From Pseudoips prasinana (Eukaryota; Arthropoda; Insecta; Lepidoptera; Nolidae): DNA of 64,000 bases. The stretch is taken from the NCBI GenBank assembly GCA_951640165.1, contig OX621263.1, positions 16,250,001 through 16,314,000 on the forward strand, given 5' to 3'. The notes under the pieces were generated by a model, which saw nothing but the letters and a program-made list of their open reading frames with translations, had not been told where the DNA came from and ran no database searches. Below are positions 21,816 through 32,464 of this stretch, in pieces. Position numbers and translations under genes: made by a program. How positions within the stretch are numbered: the first letter of the stretch is position 1; the number at the start of each line of letters is the position of its first letter.

Positions 21816-22340
21816 GCCCATAACCATTAAATTATTTATTTATTTAGATAGGAAAACCAACAGCTATTAAACATAAAATTAAATATAAACTAAGCAACAG
21901 TGAACCAATAACAGGTTTTCGAATTGCAACAGACATATCAGTGCCTAGGTGATAATCAATATATAACTAAAGAATTACAACTAACTAAATAAAATATTAC
22001 AACATTTAAATACTAAATTACAGAAAAAATATTTAAGTAAAAATATTCATTGTCGTACCTACTGCTTTTTGTGATAAATGGGTCAAATGATAAATCTTTG
22101 CATAGTACGTTAAGATTAGAGAATAGATTAGCGAATGTATTGCAGTCTAAGTTGGCTTCCGGCACGAGATTATATCTGTGTTTAAGTTCATACCAGTAAA
22201 CCATGTCTCAGGTTTACTGGGCGGCTTCAACAACTCTGACACTAGGGCATCATATCATAACCACCATCCAACCTTGACTTGCCCGCGACAGTGGGTTCAC
22301 TCAACCTAAATCTGACAACTTCAAATAACGTCCTCAAAAT
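21816..22340 (-). pseudogene. LINE-like 3' end, duplicate of 14230-14770
   Basis: Minus strand 22204-22013 encodes MVYWYELKHRYNLVPEANL and continues to a stop; the sequence parallels the copy behind gene 1 over its whole length. The family is not assigned. Confidence 0.4.
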
Positions 22341-22344
22341 AATA

Positions 22345-22585
22345 ATATCTAGGGACAATGTCACACAGATCATCCTAGCCCCAAACTAAGCAAAGCTTGT
22401 ACTATGGGTACCAGGCGACGATATACATATTTATATAGATAGATAAATACTTATATACATAGAAAACATCCATGACTCAGAAACAAATATTCGTGCTCAT
22501 CACACAAATATTTGCACTTACCGGGATTCGAACCCAGGACCAACAGCTTCGTAGGCAGGAGCACTACCAACAAGGCTACGGTGAC
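22345..22585 (-). repeat. tRNA-derived SINE, family S3
   Basis: Reading minus, CACCGTAGCCTTGTTGG (box A region), GGTCCTGGGTTCGAATCCCG (box B), then CAAATATTTGTGTGATGAGC and the TTTGGGGCTAGGATGATCTG tail. It is part of an inverted duplication with 31765-32460. Confidence 0.7.
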
Positions 22586-23123
22586 CGTCAATCTCAAACA
22601 CTTATAACGATATAGTTGTTTATCTTAGTGACTCTCCTATTTCGTATAAATTTGAATACAACATTATACAGTTTGATATACACTAAGAATATTTAAGTCG
22701 CAAGCGCAGCGGTTCTAACTGTTTACATAAGAAATTCTGCATTATATAAGGCAAAACAATGAGAATTTCGTTAGAATAAAGTATACATCGTCCCAATAGT
22801 ATTATCCAGGGGCTCTACCGGCTAAGTCACCGAACATCGATTTCTTAAAAGGTGTTCAAATAAATAAAGGTTAAAAATTACTTAATCAATCGTTAAATCG
22901 GCTTCAACGTTAACAAACGATTCCGGACCATTTATGACGTCACATGTGGACATGAAAGCCGATTTAGCCGGTAGAGACCCAGTACTGGAGTAATCCCAAC
23001 ATACACTATAGTATTAAGGTTATTGATTTGAAACCTAACATTTACATTCAAATGCAAAATGCGGCCATACTAAATACTTGCCGCATTGTAAGGAAATTCC
23101 TCTAACTAGACGACGACTACAAT
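22586..23123. repeat. Segment inversely duplicated at about 31960-32285, containing a MITE
   Basis: AGTCGCAAGCGCAGCGGTTC, GGCAAAACAATGAGAATTTC and CATTCAAATGCAAAATGCGG occur inverted at 31.96-32.28 kb. No gene is present. The MITE described next is found only in this copy. Confidence 0.75.
22809..22980. mobile_element. MITE, CCGGTAGAGCCCC family, copy B (best preserved)
   Basis: Inverted ends are GGGGCTCTACCGGCTAAGTC and the inverse of GATTTAGCCGGTAGAGACCC. The matching inverted segment at about 32085-32105 lacks it, which shows it is mobile; the inserted DNA seems to extend a few bases further each way (about 22802-22990). A TGACGTCA-containing stretch lies in the middle. Confidence 0.75.
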
Positions 23124-24195
23124 GGGCCTGTTGGCGTCGTTGGCAAATGCTTGCGTTTCACACCGGAGGTCGTGGGTTCGATTCCCACCCAGAACAGATA
23201 TTTGTGTGCATGAACATTTCTGTTTGTCCTGAGTCCGGGTGTAATCTATATATATAAAAGAAAGTCGTGTTAGTTACACCACTTATAACTCAAGAACGGG
23301 TGGAGCAATTTAAATTATTTTTGTGTTTTTGGATGTATCCTCGTCAGGAATAGGATATAGGATTAAATGTAATAAAATATAGTAATATAATTATTAAAAT
23401 AAAAAATCAAATGCATAGAAAGTAATTGCATCGAAATAAAATAAAAACTGTCAAGATTGACAATCACTTGACAATACAGAACGTACTAGAGATTTTAGAA
23501 TAATCCATTGTCGGTTTCTGTCAGTTTTAGGCTATATCTAAATCGGGAAATTGTCTTTGGTTTTTTTTGTTAATAGGTTACTGGTTAATTTATTTGTTCA
23601 GTGCGAGTGTTGTTAAAAATATTATCATGCTAGTATTATTGTTAAAAATGCAGCGAACTAATATTTCCCAACGATATTACATAATAGTTGTTAATATATA
23701 AAATTTGGCGAATTGGGAAAATAAGAAAAAATCACATAATAATGAAATCCGTATACAACACTATTCCTGATACAGACAGTGTAGACAACCAGACCGATTT
23801 TCGTTATGTTTATAGCGTTTTAGTGCGAGCGAGAGCGTTGTCTATACTAATATTATAAAGAGGTAACGTTTGTGACGTTGTAAGGCGTAATCTCTGGATC
23901 TACTGAACCGATTTTCAAAATTATTTCACCAATAGAAAGATATGTTATTGTTAAGTGTCATAGGCTATGGAAAAAATATCCCGAACGTTAACATATCCCG
24001 AAGTATTACGCGGGACAAACGGGCAGGGACAAAAAATATTTATAACGCGGAACGAAGTCCACGGGCAGTGCTAGTTAGTACTTATTTACAAAAGAATAGT
24101 AGTATATGTAGTATATCAGTTATCTGGTTTCCATAGTACAAGCTCTGCTTAGATTGGGATCAGATGGCCGTGTGTAAATAATGTCCCAGGATATT
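23124..24195 (+). repeat. SINE family S1 split by Helitron-like DNA
   Basis: The head (23124-23246) has GGTCGTGGGTTCGATTCCCA and the body up to GAGTCCGGGTGTAAT. The 3' half resumes at 24077 with TATTTACAAAAGAATAG and TATCTGGTTTCCATAGTACA. The 0.8 kb between them is listed separately. Confidence 0.65.
23247..24073 (+). mobile_element. Helitron-like DNA, probably two nested pieces
   Basis: It begins TCTATATATATAAAAGAAAG just after the SINE body and ends GGGCAGTGCTAGT just before the SINE resumes. A second start (TCTATACTAATATTATAAAG) at 23848 and its body match the element at 8279-8536. No helicase or Rep is encoded. Confidence 0.5.
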
Positions 24196-24475
24196 ATATT
24201 ATAATGGAACTGACTGACATATGACTAGCTTACTTCTTGTCATTTACTTGGGGCTTGTCCGTGAAAGTTAAGTAATGCCAGCAAAAGCTGAGAACAAAAA
24301 CTAAAAAAGCAAAATAATAATAATAATATATTGGGACTTTATAGACACACGGCCATCTGATCCAAAATTAAGTAGAGCTAGAGATAACTGATATACTACA
24401 ATATATTTAATAAAATGGATCTGCTAAGACAGAACCCTAAAATCAGTATTGGCTTGGTGAGATTGAAAGATGCAC

Positions 24476-24600
24476 TTTTTTTTACATTTATTACATAATT
24501 TATAATATTATTATATAACCACTATCCGCCAAACTGCACAGCAGTTTGTTGGCAGAATGTTGGATGGTAATTATGTACATATATCTGATACCTACCTGTT
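24476..24600. repeat. LINE 3'-end-like insertion
   Basis: A T run, then ATATAACCACTATCCGCC and a hairpin (GCCAAACTGC with GCAGTTTGTTGGC). The paralogous segment at about 16335-16345 goes straight through without it, so it inserted after the duplication. Confidence 0.55.
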
Positions 24601-24786
24601 GATAGCCATTGTGATTACCTTATTAGTTGATATTAAGTATAATATATAGTGTAAAGTAGGTTTAAGTAGTAGAATAAGAGCGCATCTCGCCGCTAAAAAG
24701 TAACGTTTGGCTAGTGTAAAAATCTAAGTATTAGACCTAAGTTACCATTTATTAAAATACAAAATATATTAAAAACTACTTTTTTT

Positions 24787-24925
24787 GTAAATACATAGTT
24801 AAATGGATAAATAGACCCAGGACAAACAGACATGTTCATGCACACAATTATCTCCCCTGGCTGGTAATCGAACCCACGAATATCGGCGTGAAAGGCAAGC
24901 ATCTACCAATCACGCTAGTGTGGAA
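24787..24925 (-). repeat. tRNA-derived SINE, family S1
   Basis: Paralogue of 16912-17035 with TAATCGAACCCACGAATATC (inverse box B). Confidence 0.6.
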
Positions 24926-25049
24926 GTCAGTGGTGCGCGCTGTGGGTTGGAACTCTAGCTAGACCACAGACTAGACCATTAGACTCCGGGTGTAGTGGTC
25001 TACACACTAGGCTATCTCAACTATCGATATTTATTTATTTATTTTTAAT

Positions 25050-27973
25050 TAGAATAGAATAGAATAGAATACTCTTTATTGTACACCATAAAAATAAATA
25101 CAACATGAGATATTACATAAACAAGTTGTACAAAGGGCGGTCTTATCGCATAAAGCGATCTCTTCCAGACAACCTTAGGATGGATAGGAGCTGAACAATA
25201 ACTTATAGCTAGCAGTAGGTGTGCAACAAGAGATATACCTAAATGATGGTATATCCATAAATAAAACTATTTTTAGTGAATTTACTGTTAAAATATGAAA
25301 AAGACAAAATTAAATAAGCAAATAAGAAGAGAATAGATACTTAACTTAAGAAAACATCAATTATACACTCAAATAGTGTTCTCTGACAAGCTTTTTGAAA
25401 GTTGCTATTGTCTGAGCACGTCTAATTACAATAGGCAAGGCATTCCAAAGTCGGGCTGCCTGCACACTTAAAGAGTTTCCCATAAATATAGATTTGTGCT
25501 CTGGGATATGAAGTTTTACGTTTTCTGATGATCTTAAGGATCGCAAATGCGTGTCACAAAGGAACTCGAAGCGTTCTTTTAAATATATGGGAGTAGCAGG
25601 GTTAAAGAGAATGTTATAAAGCAAGGAAAGAATATGAGCATTCCGGCGAAGGCGAATCGGCAACCACTTGAGCTTTCTACGAAATGAGGAGACATGATCA
25701 TATTTGCGAAGGCCAAATATGAACCTTATACAAAAGTTTTGAAGTCGCTCAAGCTTATCGAGTTGCTCTTCAGTAAGATCAAGATAGCTGACATCGGCGT
25801 AGTCGAGGATCGGTAGGAGAAGCGATTGAGCAAGCGCGATTTTAGTGGTAATGGGGAGAAAATTGCGCAGACGCCTAAGAGAGCCTGCTGAAGCAAATAA
25901 TCTTCGGCTAACTGCTTTCAGTTGTGGGCCCCAGGATAATGAACTATCTAATACAATCCCCAAATTCTTAACTGTGTCTTTAAATGGGATAATAGTACCT
26001 TCAAATGTAATTTGTGGAAGTTGGGACATATCTATCCTAGACACCATTCGAGAGCTGCCGATGATGATGGCTTGTGTTTTTGATGGGTTAATTTTAAGAC
26101 CAAAACTATGGCTCCATTCCCCTATACGAGATAAATCAGAGTTGACAACTCTGATGGTATCAGGCAGGTTTGCAAGCCGAGAATGAGAATATATTTGAAG
26201 ATCGTCTGCATAAAGATGATAGGAGGAAGAAAAGTTATTTGAGATAGAATTAATAAATATAGCAAAAAGCAATGGAGATAAAACGCCACCCTGCGGCACA
26301 CCGGCTACTGTATTGCACCACGAAGAGAAAGAGTCATCAATACGGACTCTTTGCCGGCGACCAAACAGGTAAGTGCGAAACCAATCAATCACTGTTGGAG
26401 ATATGTTGAGAGAGCTAAGAATGCCAAGAAGAATGTCAAAATCCACAGTATTGAATGCATTACTGAAGTCTAATAGGAGCAGAACTGTAAGATTTCCATT
26501 CTCCATGGCACTCCTAATGTCTTCCGTAATATTGACCAGGGCAGTGACAGTACTATGACTGGGACGAAAACCGGATTGCATTGGATTTAGGAGATTATTT
26601 TTGCAAACAAAGGAATGAAGCTGTCTATGGACCAGACGCTCAAGGACTTTGGAGAGGAACGGGAGGATGGATATAGGACGGTAATCAGCAAAAGCGGTGG
26701 GATTTTTGGTTTTTGGTACAGGAGTGATTTGAGCTTCCTTCCATGAGGAAGGAAAACATCCACTGGACAAGGAACAATTAAAAATATGACATAAGACGTG
26801 AAGGATTTCGTCAAGGATAGGAATGATCATATTACGGCTGACATTGTCACTACCGACTGCATTAGACGATATTGACAGAATGCTTTTCTTAACATCACAA
26901 GCAGTGAGTTGATTAAAAAGGAAAGGTGAGTGATCAGGAGTTGGAAGCGATGAAAGATGTGTCAAAGTGTTTGTTTTGGCTGTTCTGTTACATACAGCTG
27001 AAGATGAGAAATGAGCATTAAGGGCGTGAGTATCCAAAGTTTCAGGAAGTGTATCTTGGCACTTTCCAACCCCCAGTGATCTTAAAAATTTCCAGATTTT
27101 AGCTGGTTCACCGTTCTCAACGGATTTGTGGATATGTTGGCGTTGGGCAGTCCTACACATCTTGTTGCAGTGATTACGAATCTCGATATATTTTTCGCGG
27201 TTGATATCCGATCCTCTGCACTTAAATTTTTGTTTTGCCACAGCTTTACGCGCCATGACCTTTCTGATACTGTCTGTCAACCACGGCGCTGGAAAGTGTT
27301 TTATTTTTATTGCTCGTATAGGGGGATGTATGTCATAGAGCTGAGTAATCTTCTCATTAAAAATGTTAACCTTGTTATCAATGGAGTTAGTCTTGAACAG
27401 TGAACTCCAGTCAATACAACGAGCCGATTCTAATAGCTTTTCTACCTTCATACCACTAAAATTGCGCTGTAGAAGAAATTTCGACTTAGCTTTGGGAGGG
27501 CGAACTTCATAAGAAGTAAAAATTAGATCGTGGTATGAAAACCCGTCAGCTGAACATTGGCCATGCTTAGCGACATGATCGTTAGAAGAAATGATAATAA
27601 GATCAAGTAATGATGGAACAGAGTTTGGAAAATGATGAGTGGCACTTAGTGGAAGACAGCAAAGATTAAGAGATTCAAAAACTGACAAAAGAGTAGAAGC
27701 GCGAGAGTCTTTTTTGAGGAGGCAGGTATTAAAATCACCCATAAGAATAGTATGACTGTAAGAAGGGGTAAGATTAACAAGAAGTGTTTCTAGAGAGGAG
27801 AAGTAATTGATACGGAGGGAAGGGCAATAGTAAACACCAAGTAATAGCTTCGTGTGGTGTAGCTCAACCTCAATAAAAAGGTGTTCACCGGCGTTTGACA
27901 GAGGCGGCTGCGGTGACGTATTAACTATTTTAAAATTTATATAATTACCCAGATATATTGCTACGCCATTATT
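25050..27973 (-). mobile_element. CR1/L2-like LINE, 5'-truncated, ORF intact
   Basis: The 3' end carries AGAATAGAATAGAATAGAAT, a short tandem tail instead of poly(A). The body runs to about 27973, where it meets the ATCATC end of a different repeat. It is present in the gene 2-gene 3 interval only. No clear target duplication was found. Confidence 0.75.
25361..27973 (-). CDS. LINE ORF2 fragment: endonuclease plus reverse transcriptase, uninterrupted
   Basis: About 870 codons stay open from the truncation point. The endonuclease part shows HTILMGDFN, SLLDLIIIS and SYHDLIF. The RT has FADYRPISILPFLSKVLE, LLLDFSNAFN, AGVPQGGVLSPLL and the catalytic YADD in LYADDLQIY. It ends LVREHYLSV. It is the same family type as the ORF at 1975-4904. 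The N-terminal endonuclease third (first catalytic Asn and Glu motifs) is missing. The frame runs by chance another 60 codons into the neighbouring repeat up to an ATG at 28156, giving an apparent 931-aa ORF whose first residues are not LINE-derived. It cannot retrotranspose alone. Confidence 0.8.
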   Translation of the reverse strand, partial: NNGVAIYLGNYINFKIVNTSPQPPLSNAGEHLFIEVELHHTKLLLGVYYCPSLRINYFSSLETLLVNLTPSYSHTILMGDFNTCLLKKDSRASTLLSVFESLNLCCLPLSATHHFPNSVPSLLDLIIISSNDHVAKHGQCSADGFSYHDLIFTSYEVRPPKAKSKFLLQRNFSGMKVEKLLESARCIDWSSLFKTNSIDNKVNIFNEKITQLYDIHPPIRAIKIKHFPAPWLTDSIRKVMARKAVAKQKFKCRGSDINREKYIEIRNHCNKMCRTAQRQHIHKSVENGEPAKIWKFLRSLGVGKCQDTLPETLDTHALNAHFSSSAVCNRTAKTNTLTHLSSLPTPDHSPFLFNQLTACDVKKSILSISSNAVGSDNVSRNMIIPILDEILHVLCHIFNCSLSSGCFPSSWKEAQITPVPKTKNPTAFADYRPISILPFLSKVLERLVHRQLHSFVCKNNLLNPMQSGFRPSHSTVTALVNITEDIRSAMENGNLTVLLLLDFSNAFNTVDFDILLGILSSLNISPTVIDWFRTYLFGRRQRVRIDDSFSSWCNTVAGVPQGGVLSPLLFAIFINSISNNFSSSYHLYADDLQIYSHSRLANLPDTIRVVNSDLSRIGEWSHSFGLKINPSKTQAIIIGSSRMVSRIDMSQLPQITFEGTIIPFKDTVKNLGIVLDSSLSWGPQLKAVSRRLFASAGSLRRLRNFLPITTKIALAQSLLLPILDYADVSYLDLTEEQLDKLERLQNFCIRFIFGLRKYDHVSSFRRKLKWLPIRLRRNAHILSLLYNILFNPATPIYLKERFEFLCDTHLRSLRSSENVKLHIPEHKSIFMGNSLSVQAARLWNALPIVIRRAQTIATFKKLVREHYLSV

Positions 27974-28335
27974 TAGTTTCATCATCATCATCATCTTTTC
28001 AGCTGGACAAACCTCCACAAGAATAATTTTGGTGGGATATGCCATAATCGCCACGCTTGGCAGAAGGGTTGGCGATCGCAGTAAGATGGGCATAGTACTC
28101 AGAAGGAAGCTACAGCACATCCTCTGGTGGATATTCCCTCGGGATACATCCCCCACGGGATTGAATAGGGTGATGATAGATAATCGCCGCCGTCACCACA
28201 CAGGTTATTCAGTTTAGTCAATACGTAATCATGTCAGTCTGTCGTCACACGGAAATCGAACTTTGGTATTTCCTCCCTTCAGGCAATCGTATGGCCACTG
28301 GTTTATAGGCGCAATGAAAGCTCTCAAGGTCAATC
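27974..28335 (-). repeat. Dispersed repeat with (ATG)n end, copy 2
   Basis: Same sequence as 17158-17530, starting TTTCATCATCATCATCATC. It abuts the 5' truncation of the LINE. Confidence 0.55.
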
Positions 28336-28489
28336 AACAATAAAAACGAACTAAATACCTATATACCTACGTAGGGTTGCCATTATTGCTGAGAACTGAT
28401 ACGGGATTTATTAGTTGCAAATAAATGAAAACTAAAAAAATCTCGGCCTCGCCCATGAAGGGTTCCGTAGCAGCAACATAATATAACAT

Positions 28490-28850
28490 ACTAGTAAGTA
28501 TTCAATAATTACTAAACATAATCCCCTTGACAATAACTTAATACAAGCTAGCTAAATATCACTACTATTATAAAATAAATTGTATAAATGTTTTAACATT
28601 CCGTGTACCTAAATATCTGTAATAAGTAACTAGAAATAATAACTGTATTACTACAAACATGTTCTGACTATTCACAAGCGCTGTTTTAAAGTATACCTGA
28701 AAAAAACCTTTTTTATTTATTTTAAGTTCTTGTATGTGTTCTTTGCATGGCTCCAGTCATATTTAATACCGAAAGATGGGATAGACCTCAAAACCACTTA
28801 TTTAAACGAAAAGATAAATCACATTTATGTGAAAAAGCCTCCTATAATAT
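28490..28850 (+). repeat. ACAAACATGTTCTGAC repeat (LINE 3'-UTR-like)
   Basis: It contains CATTCCGTGTACCTAAATAT, TGTATTACTACAAACATGTT and CTATTCACAAGCGC before an ATTTATTTTAAG end. Relatives are at 30780-31050, 33540-33800 and inverted at about 13475-13560. No gene is seen up to 28850. Confidence 0.5.
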
Positions 28851-28854
28851 ATCA

Positions 28855-29070
28855 GATTTTCTAGTTGATAAGTTCTAACGTGACATTTAATCAACTTTTT
28901 ATATTTTTTTAACATTTATTTTAACTTTTTATTTTATTTTTGAAATATTATTTTAAATTTTATGATGTATGTATTATTGAATGGATTTTTTTGTTAAATG
29001 TAATTTTTATTGGACTGTTATTTTTAGATTTTATTATATGTTTATGCAAATAAATGCTTACTTACTTGTA
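28855..29070 (+). repeat. LINE-like 3' end with (CTTA)n tail
   Basis: Duplicate of 18530-18820 upstream of gene 2, shortened by an internal deletion. Confidence 0.55.
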
Positions 29071-29156
29071 GCTTTTGATTGAATGACAAAGGTAAACTGC
29101 CGTTTACGATTTATTACGTATTAAAAAAAACTACTTACTACTTAGCTTTTAAATGG

Positions 29157-29220
29157 TAGGTCAACGGGCAAACGTATAAAAGCGTATGGCGACCGATTGA
29201 GACCATTCAGTAGCCTTCGC
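29157..29220 (+). promoter_or_regulatory. Core promoter of cuticular gene 3
   Basis: TAGGTCA at 29157-29163, TATAAAAG at 29175-29182 and TCAGT at about 29207-29211. As in gene 2, the AAATAGATCA block upstream is lacking. Confidence 0.78.
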
Positions 29221-29243
29221 GCAGTCTACCACAGAAGTGCACG

Positions 29244-30188
29244 ATGAGAGTTCTGGTCAGTTCATAAATCATAAAACATTTATGATTAAAAAAATAGTGT
29301 TCCTAATATAATTTATTGTTCAATTTTAAATTTGAAAATGGAAGTGTTGTGTGACGTGAATAGTGATGTGAAACGGATTTGTTTGAACCGATTATCGAAC
29401 CGGATTGTGTAACAAGAATTATAATCGATTTTATTCCGCAGATTGTCGCCGCCGTCCTCGCCTGCGCCGCAGCCGCTCCCTCCGGCTTGCTGGCAGCCCC
29501 CTACAGCCATGGCTTCCTCGGTCATGCGGGTCTCGCGGTAGCTCACGCGGCACCCTTGGCCGTGGCTCACGCCGCACCCCTCGCCGTTGCCCACGGCCCC
29601 GCTCTCCCCACCATCTCTCCTGGTGACATCTCTGGTGCCGCCATCGACGCCCATGTTGAAGCCTCCGACCATGTCCGTGCCGCCGTCGACCAGGCCTCTG
29701 AGCTCCAGGGCCAGGCCATCAACGCTGCTGAAGACCACTCCTGGCAGGCCGTAGATGCCGTGCAGACCGCCCAGGCCCAATTGGACGGCGCCGCTGCTGG
29801 TGTCGCCCCTGAGGTGGCTAAACAACTCGTCGGTCACGGCATCGTTGTTGCCGCTGCCCCCGCTGCCTACGGTGCCCACGGTGTAGCTGCCTACGGTGCC
29901 CATGGTGTTGCTGCGTACGGTGCCCACGGTGTTGCTGCTTACAGCGCTCCCGCCGTAGCTGCGTACTCCGCCCCCGCCGTTGCCGCGTACGCCGCCCCCG
30001 CGTACGCCTCCAGCAGGACCGTTGTTAGCCAGTCCCTGTCCCAGTCCCACCCCGCCCCCGTGGTCCACGCCGCTCCCCTGGCTGTTGCCCACGCCGCTCC
30101 CCTGGCCGTTGCCCACGGCGCTCCCCTCGCCTACAGCCACGCCGCCCCCGTCGCTTACGCCCACGGACTCCACGGCCACGCATGGTAA
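29244..30188 (+). CDS. Cuticular protein gene 3 (252 aa), two exons
   Basis: Exons are 29244-29255 and 29442-30188, with a phase-0 GT-AG intron 29256-29441. The 4-codon first exon supplies MRVL of the signal peptide. The protein equals genes 1 and 2 but for single residues: HGIVV in the hinge before the GAHG repeats and APVAYAHG near the end. Its codons are rich in GCC, CCC and GTC, sharply more GC-rich than the AT-rich surroundings. It is a low-complexity secreted cuticle protein without a chitin-binding consensus. AATAAA lies at about 30243 and 30290. Confidence 0.88.
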
Positions 30189-31257
30189 ACTGTGATAATA
30201 TTTAGATACCAATAATACTCAAATGTTTTCTGGACTTTGTTAATAAATTATATAGAAAATATTCAGGCCAATAGAGGCGAGGATGTGTAAATAAATGACA
30301 TATTAATTTTATGTGACTTTATTTTTATTACAAAATCCATTATTGATCGTAGCTAAAAGATTATAATTTGAGACTGAATTCGGTATTACGTTTATGTAGG
30401 TTATTATTTTACAATGATACAAAGAAAAACAATTAAGCAAACAGTTTTTATACAAGTAGACTTTTAAAAAGCGCTTGTACATGGTCAGAACATGTTTGTA
30501 GTAATATAGTTAAGTATACATAATTATCTCTAGTTACATATAGATAAACATAAAAAGAATATGCAATGTGTAACAATATATATGTGTCTAATATTTTGAG
30601 GCATAGTTTATTAGGTCATATACATAAATAATAAATGTAATTCCATGAGCTTAATTTGCCCTATGTCTTTATTACAAATGGTCTCGGGCGCATGTTTTAT
30701 AACTTCCAGCCTACCTAACAAGGTTTCCGAAAACGGTTTAGCTCTATAAACGGCGCGCCGAGGAATATAACTACTCTACTTACTATAGACAGAACCATTC
30801 AAAAAATATGTATTTAAAAATAAATTTCAATAATTAAACCTAAACATAATCTCCTCGACAATAACTTAATACAAGCTAGCTAAATATCACTACCATTATA
30901 AAATAAATTGTATAAATGGTTTAACATTCCGTGTACCTAAATGTCTGTAATAAGTAACTAGAAATAATAACTGTATTACTACAATCATGTTCTGTCTATT
31001 TACAAGCGCTTTTTAAAGTCTACGTGAATAAAACCTTTTTTATTATTTTATTTATCTACTATGCTTAGTTCTTATGGACTATGATACAGTTCGGTCGAAA
31101 CTTGATCTGTGCTGAGGTCTTTTCAAATGTGCCAAAGTGTATGAATAAGTTTTCGGTTGGTTTTGTTTTTTGTTTGATTTGATTCACCCGGCACATGAGA
31201 CCAATTACATAGCAACTAATAACAACAATAAATACTATTATTATTACAAAAATGTTA
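30189..31257 (+). other. 3' UTR and flank of gene 3 with a LINE 3'-end-like repeat
   Basis: 30330-30775 parallels 13370-13800 behind gene 1 closely, more so than the gene 2 flank. 30780-31050 is a copy of the ACAAACATGTTCTGAC repeat, and 31130-31257 resumes the shared flank leading to the S2 SINE. Confidence 0.55.
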
Positions 31258-31765
31258 GACTGCACGTGTGGCGCAGCGGCTAAGACAGTCGCCTCGCCGC
31301 TTCGTGTCGTGGGTTCGAATCCCTCGCAGGATATTTTTGTGACCCATAAATAGTTGTTCTGAGTCTGGATGTGCTTTGTGTCCAACAATTGGAACAAAGT
31401 TCCTTATCGCGCGTTGTGAAAGGGGGCTAGACGGAAATAATTCTTACGAAAAGTTGTCACGACACTTTTTGCAGCTGTGCGGCGTGCGGCGTGCGCATGT
31501 TTCTCTGTCTGTCTCTCTCTCTCTCTCTCTTATAGAAAGCAAGCCAGATATTTCTATTTCGCATTGAACAGTGTGGTGTCGCGACGATTATTTTTGTTTA
31601 GTGTATACAGGTTTTTTGTACATAATAAATAATAAGAAATAACTTGGTTCCATCCGGGTGTCCCTTGACACCTCTCAAGTTCTTTTATTTTTTTAAAGTA
31701 CCCCACGACACAGGGATTAAATTCCCTAGTGCGGGCGTAGTCCTTTTAAACAAAAAAAAATTAGG
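31258..31765 (+). repeat. SINE family S2 split by a 0.3-kb insertion
   Basis: The SINE head (31258-31382) matches the copies behind genes 1 and 2 and its tail resumes at about 31693 (AAAGTACCCCACGACACAGG). Between them, 31383-31692 has AACAAAGTTCCTTATCGCGC, a CT/TCTC microsatellite (about 31505-31535) and GTCCCTTGACACCTCTCAAG. It is an insertion of unknown type that is absent from the other two SINE copies. Confidence 0.6.
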
Positions 31766-32460
31766 CACATTATACATACTTATATAGATAGATAAATACT
31801 TATATACATAGAAAACATCCATGACTCAGAAACAAATATTCGTGCTCATCACACAAATATTTGCACTACTACTTCCTGTCTTGGGTGGAAATCGAACCCA
31901 CGACCTCCGGTGTGAAACGCAAGCATTTGCCAACCACGCCAACAGGCCCGTTGTAGTCGTCGTCTAGTTAGAGGAATTTCCTTACAATGCGGCAAGTATT
32001 TAGTATGGCCGCATTTTGCATTTGAATGTAAATGTTAGGTTTCAAAACAATAAGCTTAATACTGTGGTGCATGTGTCTTGGGATTACGACTATTGGGACG
32101 ATGTATACTTTATTCTAACGAAATTCTCACTGTTTTGCCTTATATAATGCAGAATTTCTTATGTAAACAGTTGGAACCGCTGCGCTTGCGACTTAAATAT
32201 TTTTAGTGTATATCAAACTGTCTAATGTCGTATTCAAATTTATACGAAATAGGAACAACTATATCGTTATAAGTGTTTGAGATTGACGGTCACCGTAGCC
32301 TAGTTGGTAGTCCTCCTGCCTACGAAGCTGGTGGTCCTGGGTTCGAATCCCGGTAAGTGCAAATATTCGTGTGATGAGCACGAATATTTGTTTCTGAGTC
32401 ATGGATGTTTTCTATGTATAAAAGTATTTATCTTTCTATATAAGTATGTATACCTATATA
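31766..32460. repeat. SINE cluster: S3 (-), S1 (-), then S3 (+)
   Basis: 31766-31867 is an S3 tail on the minus strand. 31868-31957 is an S1 head on the minus strand (GAAATCGAACCCACGACCTC). 31960-32284 is the inverse of 22586-23123 without its MITE. 32285-32460 is S3 on the plus strand with GTCACCGTAGCCTAGTTGG (box A) and CTGGGTTCGAATCCCGG (box B). Confidence 0.65.
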
Positions 32461-32464
32461 GAAA

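Noticed and set aside
32285..32360. Possible genuine tRNA gene
   Set aside because: Box A and B are present, but the sequence continues into a repeated SINE body and cannot be shown to fold as a complete tRNA.
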